Source of the DNA: JBGLNJ01 sp041300525
GTDB taxonomy: Bacteria > Chloroflexota > Anaerolineae > Fen-1058
Reading direction: 5' to 3'
Length of the DNA: 64,000 bases
Assembly: GCA_041300525.1 (NCBI GenBank)
Contig: JBGLNJ010000001.1
Span: 372,001-436,000, forward strand
In this document: positions 17,702-25,307 of the stretch, piece after piece
Numbering within the stretch: the stretch's first letter is position 1
Layout: the number at the start of each line of letters is the position of its first letter
The notes under the pieces: model-generated
The model's database searches: none
Told to the model about the DNA's origin: nothing
The model's input: only the letters and a program-made list of their open reading frames with translations
Position numbers and translations under genes: made by a program

Positions 17702-20061
17702 GGGGTCACTCGCAATTTGCCGAGCAAAACAGTGTCCTGCTGCTGGCGACCGTCGCGCGTGAGGATTTTGAGACGCTCAAAGCTGGATGCGCCGGTAAAG
17801 TAATACACGCCCAGCCGGATGTCATACACATCGGGCGACACGGCTTTGATCTCCAGCGGGTACGTGCTGCTGACCACCTGTCCCTGCTTCCAACTGGATG
17901 TGGAGGGCGTGGGCTGCATGTCCACAGCCGCCGCCTTGGTTTGCTGCGGCCCCAGGACGTGCGCAAAAATCGTATAGTCGCGCGTGGGCGCTTGCAGCGC
18001 GCGCCAGAACAACGTGAGCCGGGCTGTTTCTCCCGGCCTGGCTGCGCGGCAGTCGAGATCGTAACCGATCAACTCGATCTGGTCGCCAAAGTTTAACGAG
18101 AGGGGATTATACAGGCTGCCGGGCAGACGCGCCAATTCGATCTGGCCGAAGCGCACGTTGTCGCCCAATGCGCGCCCTGCTTTATCCGTCGCAGGTAAGC
18201 GTTTCCCAGTGGACGCATCATAGAGTCCCACTTCCCACAGCATGTGAGCAGGCGCATATGCTGTGGCATCCACCGGCACGACCCAGGTTTCGGCCCAGGT
18301 CTGGCCGGGCGTGAGCGTCGTGGTGGGCAGATTGCCACGGCCGGGATAGGCCGGCCCTTTGTCCTGCTTTTCGATCTCGTCCTCGTCCAACAAGTGTACG
18401 AACACACTGTAATCTCGATCCGCCGGCTTGATCGCTTGCCAATAGAGCGTGATGCGCAGCGAATCGCCGGGCCGCGCAGACGCAGCCGGAGCGTCATAGC
18501 CGAGCAGCATCAATGCTTCGCCGAACGTCGTGTCGGTGCGATGTGGAATGTTGGCTATTTGAGCGGGCGTGAGTTGCGGCGGACGAGCATAGGCCGGCGC
18601 GATCACCGTGAAGGGCATCGCCGCCGAAAGAATCGCCATCCCCGTGCCCACCACGCCGAGCGCATACGGCGCAACGCGGCGCGGCAGCCATGCGCCTAAC
18701 CCCGCCGCCATCAAAATCGAATAGACCGGCAGAGCGTAAAAAACGAGCCGGCCCTGGGACGACCACGTGGTGCGCGTCCAGCCTAGCCACGCCACAATCA
18801 CTATCGCTCCCCACAAGACAATGGTGAATGTCGAGTGTCCGCGAAGCGTGTCCGCGAAGCGTGTCGAGTGTGGGGCGACGAATGACGAAAGACGATTTCG
18901 AGCGACGAACTTGAAAAAAGAAAAGATCAGCCCCGCCGCAGCCAGCAACAAGAGAATGTTGAGAATCGTGTAGGCCCAGGCTGGGATGGGCAGGTTGAGT
19001 CCTCCAAAGTTGCCCCAGTAACCGTAGAGGAAGCTGGTGCGCTCGCTCCATATCTGGGCCAGGTCGGCGGGGATGGGGCGCGTGAAATAGGGATTGAACA
19101 TTTTCAAGCCGGTCGGGTCGCCGTACAACTGCCCGTTGCGCCAGAACCACCAACCGGTCAGGGCCAGCACGGGCAAGCCAATCGCCAGACCGGCGGCAAA
19201 GAGATGACGCCAGCCCAGCCCGGAGGTGAACTCTGAAGCAGCCCGAGCCAGCTTTAGCTGGCTTGCGTTTTCAGCCCGATGCTTCAGCGTCGGGCTGCGC
19301 TGCCAGGCTACATACACGCCGGTCAATGCCGCCGGCAGCAGCAGGAGTATCCCGCTCAACTTGGTGAGCGCAGCCAACCCGATTACCACGCCCAACGCCA
19401 GCCAGCCCACGCGGAGCGTCAAGCGCCGCTCGTCGCCCCGGGCCTCTCGGCCTTGCCGGAGCATGACCAGCAGCGCCAAAGCGCAGAGCGGGATAACCAG
19501 GTTATCGTTGTTGACCGAGCCGCTGATGAAGGTGAACATTGGCGTAAAGGCGATGAAAGCGGCGGATGCCAACGCGATATCGAGCCGGTCGGGGAAAGCC
19601 TCTCGCCCCAGGCGAAATGTGAGGTACACCGTGACCGTGCTCAGCGCCGCCGAAAGCAGCCGGGCGATGTGAACCGCCAACGCCGTGCCGCGCCACGGCC
19701 AACTTTCGCGCGCCGGATCGTGCGCCACCATGTTAATGTTGCCGTCGGGCGTGACCACGCCGACTGCCCCATGCGGGTTGGGGCGTAGCGTGGCGGTCAG
19801 ATCGCTCGTGTCAATCCACGACGTGAGCACAGCCGCCAGCGCGTAATACAACGGCGGCTGGCTGGCTTGTTGCTTCCACAAGCCGGGGCGATCCGGCAGA
19901 GTTTGCACCGGCAGGCCGTGACCGGCGGCGATGTATTGCGCGACGGGATAATGCCATAGCTCGTCGGACGCCTCAAAGATCGGCGTGACGACGCTGTAGG
20001 TCACGGCTAACGCCAGGAAGGCGAGGAGCAATAACCACACGGCCCATCGCGCGTCGCGCAT
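17698..20061 (-). CDS. GT-C membrane glycosyltransferase (DUF2142/PMT-like) with two C-terminal beta-modules, first gene of the set
   Basis: A 787-residue protein beginning at ATG 20061, six bases after GGAG. The core contains VTPIFEASDELWHYPVAQYI and SQPPLYYALAAVLTSW, the same loop pattern as its downstream neighbour. Two C-terminal modules begin at TFGEALMLLGYDAPAASARP and NFGDQIELIGYDLDCRAARP; the first contains ADRDYSVFVHLLDEDE and the second TRDYTIFAHVLGPQQ. A repeat patch (VARNRLSSFVAPHSTRFADT, near 18840-18900) sits in a loop between helices. The four genes from here to 9676 are joined by 4-base overlaps or small gaps and are probably one transcript. Confidence 0.75.
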   Translation of the reverse strand: MRDARWAVWLLLLAFLALAVTYSVVTPIFEASDELWHYPVAQYIAAGHGLPVQTLPDRPGLWKQQASQPPLYYALAAVLTSWIDTSDLTATLRPNPHGAVGVVTPDGNINMVAHDPARESWPWRGTALAVHIARLLSAALSTVTVYLTFRLGREAFPDRLDIALASAAFIAFTPMFTFISGSVNNDNLVIPLCALALLVMLRQGREARGDERRLTLRVGWLALGVVIGLAALTKLSGILLLLPAALTGVYVAWQRSPTLKHRAENASQLKLARAASEFTSGLGWRHLFAAGLAIGLPVLALTGWWFWRNGQLYGDPTGLKMFNPYFTRPIPADLAQIWSERTSFLYGYWGNFGGLNLPIPAWAYTILNILLLLAAAGLIFSFFKFVARNRLSSFVAPHSTRFADTLRGHSTFTIVLWGAIVIVAWLGWTRTTWSSQGRLVFYALPVYSILMAAGLGAWLPRRVAPYALGVVGTGMAILSAAMPFTVIAPAYARPPQLTPAQIANIPHRTDTTFGEALMLLGYDAPAASARPGDSLRITLYWQAIKPADRDYSVFVHLLDEDEIEKQDKGPAYPGRGNLPTTTLTPGQTWAETWVVPVDATAYAPAHMLWEVGLYDASTGKRLPATDKAGRALGDNVRFGQIELARLPGSLYNPLSLNFGDQIELIGYDLDCRAARPGETARLTLFWRALQAPTRDYTIFAHVLGPQQTKAAAVDMQPTPSTSSWKQGQVVSSTYPLEIKAVSPDVYDIRLGVYYFTGASSFERLKILTRDGRQQQDTVLLGKLRVTP

Positions 20062-20157
20062 TACGTCTCCATCCGCCGGCGTATTTTATCCATTGCCTTG
20101 CATGCCACGTCCGATACTCGCTTTCCTTTTCGTGTGATCAATTCATTGGCCTAAGCG

Positions 20158-20199
20158 AATGTCCACGAATTCTGATTCTCATTCGCGTCATTCGTGGAC
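20158..20199. repeat. Intergenic hairpin with TGTCCACGAAT arms
   Basis: The arms TGTCCACGAAT and ATTCGTGGACA enclose about 20 bases between the first GT-C gene and the histidine kinase 3' end. It could act as a terminator for the kinase or be a dispersed repeat. No T-run follows on either strand close to the stem, so a terminator role is uncertain. The rest of 20062-20255 shows nothing else. Confidence 0.4.
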
Positions 20200-20255
20200 A
20201 AAAACAGTTGCAGTGTGGGGACAAGCTGGGGAGGTGGCGGGCTACCGACTGATTT

Positions 20256-22775
20256 TCAAGAAGCAGGGGGCGAGCTGATCGGCAAGCTGAACGTGAACGT
20301 GGTGCCCTGCCCCGGCGCGCTCTCTACCCAGATGTGCTCGCCGTGCGCCTCGACCGCCACCTTGCAAAAGGCCAGACCCAGGCCGCTGCCGCGTCCTTGT
20401 TGCCGGCCGGTGACAAATCGCTGGAACAGCCGGCTCCTGATCTCTTCGGGAATGCCGGGGCCGTTATCGCTCACCGATACCAGGAGCACCGAGCGGCCGC
20501 CACTCTCGCCGTTCTTGACCTCCATACGGATCACGCCTCCGGCGGGGGTGAACTTTATCGCGTTGCCGGCCAGGTTTTGCAGCACGCGCCCGATCAGTTC
20601 GGCGTCAACCCACGCCGGTGGCAACGCCGGGGGAACGTCGCTTTCCAGGCGCAACCCCTTGTCCGCCGTCAACGGCGCTTGGGCTCGCAGCGTCTCGGCG
20701 ATGAGAGTGCCCATCTCCACCGGCGCGCGGTTCAGCGGCATCCGCCCGCTCTCCAACCGGCTCACATCCAGAATGTTGTTGACCAATCCCAACATCCTCT
20801 GTGAGTTATCCAGGCCAATCTCCAGCACCTCGCTCTGGTCGGCGGAGAGCAAGTTGGCCGCATCCTCTTTCAGAAAGATGAGCGCGCTATAAATGGCTGA
20901 GAGCGGGTTGCGCAAATCGTGTACCATGGTGCCGGTCATGTCTTCGCGCAGCCGCTCCACGGCGCGCTCATCGGTCACATCGCGCAATAGCAGCAGCCGG
21001 CCCAGCCGCGTGGAGCCGACCATCACCGGCAAACTCAGCCAGTGAATCGCGCGCGGTGATAGCGCGAATTCGCCCTCGCCGGGTGGCTCGTCTCCATTCT
21101 TGGCGCGGCGCATTTCTTCCAGCAGCGCCCTCACCACTTGAGGCGCGTGAATGTGCAGCACTCGCAGCGCGTCTTTGATGCGCGAACCCAGCCAGTCCTC
21201 CGGTTGGCCGGGCATTGCTAACAGCCGCAGCGATTGCGCGTTGACGACGAGGATGCGCCCGTCCATGCCAATGAGAAGAACCCCGTCGCGGGTGGACTTT
21301 ATCAACGCCTGCAGACGGCCGCGGTCATACAGCGTGGATTGGAACAACCGGGCGTTTTCCACCGCCGTGGCCACTTGATGGCCGATCGTCGTCAGCAGCG
21401 CCAGGTCGTAGGCAGTCGCCGTGCGCGGTTTGCGGGCGAATAGACACAGCACGCCCAGCGCCTGCCGCGAAGGCGCGTGGCGCAACAATGGAATGCCCGC
21501 ATACGCGCGCCAGCCGTACGAGGTCAACCGGTCGGTCATCGCGCGGATGGAGGCCGGCTGTTCTTGATCGAGGTCGCCGATCACCATGCTTTCGCGCTGA
21601 TTGAAGACGTAAGCGCACAGTGTACTCTCCAGCCCGCTATGCCGGATGAGTTCCGACTGGGCGGGTGGCAGCCCGCGGTGAGCTACCGGGCGCAGGGAAG
21701 CCGGCTTTTCATCGTCACTCCGAGCGTCCAGGTCAACCAGGCCGATCAGTCCGGCCTCAAAATCGAACAATGCGATGGCCGACGACAAGGTTTGCGCGAG
21801 GACTTCGTCCAATGCGAGTGACTGGCTGGTCGCTCGGCTAATGGCGTACAGCGCGCTCAAGTCGGCGGAGCGCTGGCGCGTTTCGGCATACAGCCGGGCA
21901 TTGTCCAACGCCAGGTCGAGAGCGTCGGCCAGCGATTCAGCCAGCAGCACATCTTCGGCGTCGAACGCGGCCAGGTGGTCACTTTCCAGGTTGAGCACGC
22001 CTGATATCCGTTTGCCGTGTCGCAAAGGAACGGCCAGTTCACTGCGGGTGTCGGGATGCTCAGCCGCATAATCCGGGTCGGCGCGTACGTCGGGCACAAG
22101 CTGAGTCTGGGCGGTCCGGATGGCTCGCCCGATTATGCCCTGGTTGAGCGGGAGCGTTAGCCCAATCGTAGGTATCAAAAGGCCGCTGGCAGCTCGGATG
22201 ACCCAGTGCTGTTGGTCTTTATCCGGCAGGACAATCCCAACGTGAGACCAACCGGCAAATTGGGCAATGGCATTCACTGCCGTGCGCGCCACCGCATCCG
22301 GATCGAGTTGCCCGCTCACTTGGCGGATGATTTGATAGAGCGTCATTTGCCGGTCGGCCATGCGGCGTTGTTCGTCAAAGATTTGCGCATTCCGGACCGT
22401 CAATGCCATCTGATCGCTGGCCGCTTGCATTAACTGGAGATGTTCGGCCGCAAAGTGTTCTGGCTGCGAATGAGTCAGGGTCAGGACGCCCAATAACGCC
22501 GATCCACTCAAGATCGGCACGGACAAGGCAGACCGCAGGTTAACAGGCCGGTCGGGCAACTTTAGCCAACGATCGTCCAGCGACGTATCGGCGATCAACG
22601 CGGCCTGGCGGTGACGAGCCACCCAGCCGGCCAGCCCTTGATCCATGACACGCTCCAAGACAGCCTGGCGCTTTTCCGGCACGAGATCGCTCACGAGGAC
22701 GCGTGAGGTGATAGCGCCGGACGCATCCGTCAAAAACAGATCGCCTTGTTCAGCGCCGGTCAGGGTGACGGACAC
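20256..22775 (-). CDS. Multi-GAF sensor histidine kinase, C-terminal part of a split gene
   Basis: This frame (839 residues) carries GAF domain 1 (~1-120), GAF 2 (~140-290), GAF 3 (~310-480), a PAS domain (~485-600), then HisKA with VHDLRNPLSAIY (phospho-acceptor H619) and the HATPase with NLAGNAIKFTPAGG, DNGPGIPEE and GRGSGLGLAFCK. It autophosphorylates and passes phosphate to a response regulator not present here. The apparent GTG start is inside a GAF domain and is an artefact: in the same frame the sequence extends upstream to ERPTLEATLHNALD. The frame belongs to the upstream gene (to 24376), and the two are separated only by a ~60-base GC-rich insertion. Confidence 0.85.
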   Translation of the reverse strand: MSVTLTGAEQGDLFLTDASGAITSRVLVSDLVPEKRQAVLERVMDQGLAGWVARHRQAALIADTSLDDRWLKLPDRPVNLRSALSVPILSGSALLGVLTLTHSQPEHFAAEHLQLMQAASDQMALTVRNAQIFDEQRRMADRQMTLYQIIRQVSGQLDPDAVARTAVNAIAQFAGWSHVGIVLPDKDQQHWVIRAASGLLIPTIGLTLPLNQGIIGRAIRTAQTQLVPDVRADPDYAAEHPDTRSELAVPLRHGKRISGVLNLESDHLAAFDAEDVLLAESLADALDLALDNARLYAETRQRSADLSALYAISRATSQSLALDEVLAQTLSSAIALFDFEAGLIGLVDLDARSDDEKPASLRPVAHRGLPPAQSELIRHSGLESTLCAYVFNQRESMVIGDLDQEQPASIRAMTDRLTSYGWRAYAGIPLLRHAPSRQALGVLCLFARKPRTATAYDLALLTTIGHQVATAVENARLFQSTLYDRGRLQALIKSTRDGVLLIGMDGRILVVNAQSLRLLAMPGQPEDWLGSRIKDALRVLHIHAPQVVRALLEEMRRAKNGDEPPGEGEFALSPRAIHWLSLPVMVGSTRLGRLLLLRDVTDERAVERLREDMTGTMVHDLRNPLSAIYSALIFLKEDAANLLSADQSEVLEIGLDNSQRMLGLVNNILDVSRLESGRMPLNRAPVEMGTLIAETLRAQAPLTADKGLRLESDVPPALPPAWVDAELIGRVLQNLAGNAIKFTPAGGVIRMEVKNGESGGRSVLLVSVSDNGPGIPEEIRSRLFQRFVTGRQQGRGSGLGLAFCKVAVEAHGEHIWVESAPGQGTTFTFSLPISSPPAS

Positions 22776-24376
22776 GTCCAGCGCATTGTGCAGCGTGGCT
22801 TCGAGCGTGGGACGCTCGGCGGTGGCGCGCGCCCCCCCCCCCAGGGCCGCGTGGCTTCGAGGGGGGGCCGCGGGGGGGTGGCGCGCCCCCCCGCCACCAA
22901 GTTCTCAAACAATTGCTTTTGAGCGCGCAGCTCTGCTTCGGCTTGCTTGCGCTCGGTGATGTCGCGCGTAATCGTCGTAAAGAACACCGCATCCTTTATC
23001 TTCCAGGCCGCAATGGAAAGTTCCATGGGAAATTTGCTGCCGTCTTTTCTGACCCCGGTCGCCTCGATGGATTTCCCCATGCGATCCGATCTTCCTGTGG
23101 AAATCATCTCTTGCATAATTTGCCGAAACACTTGCGCGAATTCTCCGAGCATGACTGTGTCGAGTAGCTTGCCCAGGGTTTCTCCCCCGCCGTAACCAAA
23201 GATCGCTTTGGCGGCCGCATTCCAGTAAGAGATGTTCTCTTGTCTGTCAAAGATGATGATGCCCTCGCTGGCAGTCTCTGCTATGGAGTAGAAGCGTTTT
23301 TCACTTTCCATCATCGCTTCGTCCGCTCGTTTGCGCTCGGCCAATTGTTGTTGAACGGCTTCGTATAACCGCGCGTTTTTAACGGCCACGGCGATCTGAT
23401 TGGCCAAGGTCTCTAGGACCATTACGTCGTTCTGGTCGAAGGCGTTGAGGTCGGGGCTTTGGACATCGAGCGCGCCCGCGTTCTCTTCACCCACTTGGAT
23501 GGGTACACAAAGTTCAGACTGAGTTGGGATCACATCGGGATAGAGGTTGACGTAGCGTGGCTCGGCGCGCACATCGTTGGCTAGCAGCCGCTCGCCGTGG
23601 CTGCCCACCCAGCCGACCACACCTTGCCCCAGTCGGATCCGATGATCGGATGGGAAAAGGTTGGCGAATCTGCCGGCCCTGGCTCGCATCACCAACTCGC
23701 CCCGCTCGCGGTCCACGGTGAAAAGAGCTACGTGATGGTAGCCAAAGCTTTCTTGAACCAGGCGGGCCGCTCGGTCCAATACACTTTGCAGCTCCAGTAC
23801 GACCGCGATCTTGCTCCCGATATCGTTGAGGAGTGACACTTGACCGGCACGTCGTTCCAGCGCCTTCTCCGCCAGCCGACGTTCCGTGACGTCAATCCCA
23901 AACGAGATAGTGCCCAGGATGGCGTCGCCATCGCGCAGGATACTGTTGCGCCAGGCGATGATGCGTTCTTCGCCAGTCGTGGTCAGGATTGGATTTTCAA
24001 ACTCGTCTGGCGTTCTGGTCGTCTGCAACTTGGCAAACTCTTCCCAGACTTGTGGATAGCGATCTCGCGGAACCAGCACCTCGAACCAATTCTTGCCTTC
24101 CAGGTCCTTCCGCGCATAGCCGGTGACCATCTCCGCCATCCGATTGAACAACGTGACATGCCCCTCCGTATCCAGGCTCACAACCAGGACACCCGCGCTG
24201 TCCAGGAGCAATCGCGAATAGTCCTGTTCCCGAACGAACACTTCCTGGTCGGGCGTCTGGAAGTGGATCCGGCTCCGGGCGAAGCGGAGCAGGCCCCAAG
24301 CCAACACCATGCTCATGAGCAGCAAGGCTGGTATCACGAGCCACGGTATCACGTCAGGCGTGAATTGCCAGTGCAT
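22760..24376 (-). CDS. PAS-GAF-PAS sensor, N-terminal part of the split histidine kinase
   Basis: The 538-residue frame starts at ATG 24376 after GGGGAAGA. Residues ~10-32 form one membrane helix (VIPWLVIPALLLMSMVLAWG). Then come PAS 1 (~50-165, ending ISFGIDVTERRLAEKALE), GAF (~175-345) and PAS 2 (~360-490, ending TTITRDITERKQAEAELR). Homology ends at QKQLFENLV; the last ~40 residues (RATPPRPPLEATRPWGGG and on) are an out-of-frame read of the insertion. Removing about 62 bases restores ENLVARATAERPTLEATLHN and one protein of about 1,370 residues: TM-PAS-GAF-PAS-GAF-GAF-GAF-PAS-HisKA-HATPase. Confidence 0.82.
   Translation of the reverse strand: MHWQFTPDVIPWLVIPALLLMSMVLAWGLLRFARSRIHFQTPDQEVFVREQDYSRLLLDSAGVLVVSLDTEGHVTLFNRMAEMVTGYARKDLEGKNWFEVLVPRDRYPQVWEEFAKLQTTRTPDEFENPILTTTGEERIIAWRNSILRDGDAILGTISFGIDVTERRLAEKALERRAGQVSLLNDIGSKIAVVLELQSVLDRAARLVQESFGYHHVALFTVDRERGELVMRARAGRFANLFPSDHRIRLGQGVVGWVGSHGERLLANDVRAEPRYVNLYPDVIPTQSELCVPIQVGEENAGALDVQSPDLNAFDQNDVMVLETLANQIAVAVKNARLYEAVQQQLAERKRADEAMMESEKRFYSIAETASEGIIIFDRQENISYWNAAAKAIFGYGGGETLGKLLDTVMLGEFAQVFRQIMQEMISTGRSDRMGKSIEATGVRKDGSKFPMELSIAAWKIKDAVFFTTITRDITERKQAEAELRAQKQLFENLVAGGRATPPRPPLEATRPWGGGRAPPPSVPRSKPRCTMRWTCPSP
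22834..22895. other. GC-rich degenerate tandem duplication that splits the histidine kinase
   Basis: The segment GTGGCTTCGAG followed by a G-run and GGGTGGCGCGC (22851-22885) is a corrupted copy of GTGGCTTCGAG-CGTGGGACGCTCGGC-GGTGGCGCGC (22795-22830). It adds an 11-C run (22832-22842) and runs of seven G or C. Deleting roughly 22834-22895 rejoins two halves of one kinase in frame. Either a real slippage/duplication mutation or an assembly error could explain it. Confidence 0.75.
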
Positions 24377-24438
24377 TCTTCCCCACTCTCACCCGATCAG
24401 CAATCGGCCAAAGCCCAGGCTGCTCGATAGCTGGACCG

Positions 24439-24467
24439 GGTTTATTGCATCTTTACCCATTTGTCAA
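24439..24467 (-). promoter_or_regulatory. Possible promoter of the histidine kinase gene
   Basis: The minus strand reads TTGACA (24467-24462), 17 bases, then TAAACC (24444-24439). The -35 is perfect and the -10 weak. The distance to the kinase ATG is about 60 bases. Confidence 0.4.
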
Positions 24468-24568
24468 CTCGAGCGACGCAAGGTTCCCTCGCCACGGCCA
24501 AGACGAGCGCTTGAGGACGCTCTATATCAGGCGCAGACTGAATTTTCCAGTGCGTAGGGCAACATCGC

Positions 24569-24606
24569 GGCGCATCCCGAGTCTGCAACGGGATGCGCCG
24601 TATTTG
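24569..24606 (+). terminator. Perfect hairpin, possible terminator, between divergent genes
   Basis: A 12-bp perfect stem (CGGCGCATCCCG at 24569-24580 with CGGGATGCGCCG at 24590-24601) has a 9-base loop and is followed by TATTT. No intact gene lies just upstream on the + strand, so it may be the end of a lost transcription unit. It would also isolate the downstream permease remnant from read-through. Confidence 0.5.
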
Positions 24607-24633
24607 GTGTTCATCAGAGCCGCTCGACCTCGA

Positions 24634-25227
24634 ATGACTGCACAGATCGCGCTTCTGTTTTCGATCCTCCTCGTCGCCGAGGCCATGATGGCGGGGGCGT
24701 TAGCAATGGTGCTGACCGGCTGCCTGACGACACCTGCACTGCGCGCAGGCGCAAGTGTGGACAAGGCCTATCAATCCATCGAGTGGCGCGCGATCTTTCT
24801 CATCGCGGGGATGCTGCCGGTGAGTATTGCAATGAACCGCACCGGCGCGGCGGAATACCTGGGGCAACTGTTGGTCAACCTGCTCGCGCCGTGGGGATCG
24901 TTGGCGCTGATGGCGGGGCTGTTTGCGGCAACCGCGCTGCTCACGCAAGTGATGCCGGGCCAGGTCACGGCCATCGTCCTTGCGCCGATCGCCACACCCC
25001 TTAAGGGTGTCCTGGGGATCAGCGCGGCGCAGAAATTCGAGATGAGCCCTTACGCGCTGGCAACGGCCGTGGCCCTGGGGACTTGGCATTCCTCACGCCG
25101 TTGGGGCACCCCGTGAACGTGCTGGTGATGGGCGCCGGCGGCTACAAGTTCGGCGACTATTTCAAGGTCGGCGCGCCGCTGGTCATCGTCCTCGCGCTGC
25201 TCCCCGTCTTTTGGCCGTTGGGGTAGT
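24634..25227 (+). pseudogene. 3' remnant of an SLC13/DASS-type permease, frameshifted
   Basis: The first frame (to ~25080) encodes SLC13-like segments: GALAMVLTGCL, AYQSIEWRAIFLIAGMLPVS and LMAGLFAATALLTQVMPGQV. At about 25080 the frame is lost after ATAVALGTWH. The family C-terminus continues one frame over as LAFLTPLGHPVNVLVMGAGG, then YKFGDYFKVGAPLVI, to the TAG at 25225-25227. The N-terminal half and TrkA-C domains typical of these ~590-residue carriers are missing. A 25-base dispersed repeat (24994-25018) is embedded in it. A pseudogene with both a 5' deletion and a frameshift. Confidence 0.8.
24994..25018. repeat. Dispersed near-palindrome, copy 1 (ACACCCCTTAAGGGTGT...)
   Basis: A 25-base sequence beginning ACACCCCTTAAGGGTGT and ending CCTGGGGA is identical at 63062-63086. 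The core is a near-perfect palindrome. Here it lies inside the permease pseudogene, encoding TPLKGVLG, where family members lack a matching stretch. Confidence 0.75.
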
Positions 25228-25307
25228 GATCAGTGATCAGTTACTTAGTCACCCGTTGACCGAGTAACTGATTGACTGTTTGACTGATTGACTGCTTGAC
25301 CGATCGC
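25228..25307. repeat. GACTGATT octamer repeat between convergent genes
   Basis: The gap between the permease remnant and the PBP stop holds GATCAGTGATCAGT, then four consecutive GACTGNTT-like 8-mers, followed by GACCGATC. AGTTACTTAGTCA and TGACCGAGTAACT are also inverted repeats of each other. No gene. Confidence 0.6.

Noticed and set aside
25228..25307. Possible CRISPR-like or iteron origin because of 8-base repeats
   Set aside because: The repeats are adjacent without spacers, lie between convergent genes and resemble the other degenerate short repeats; no replication gene is near.
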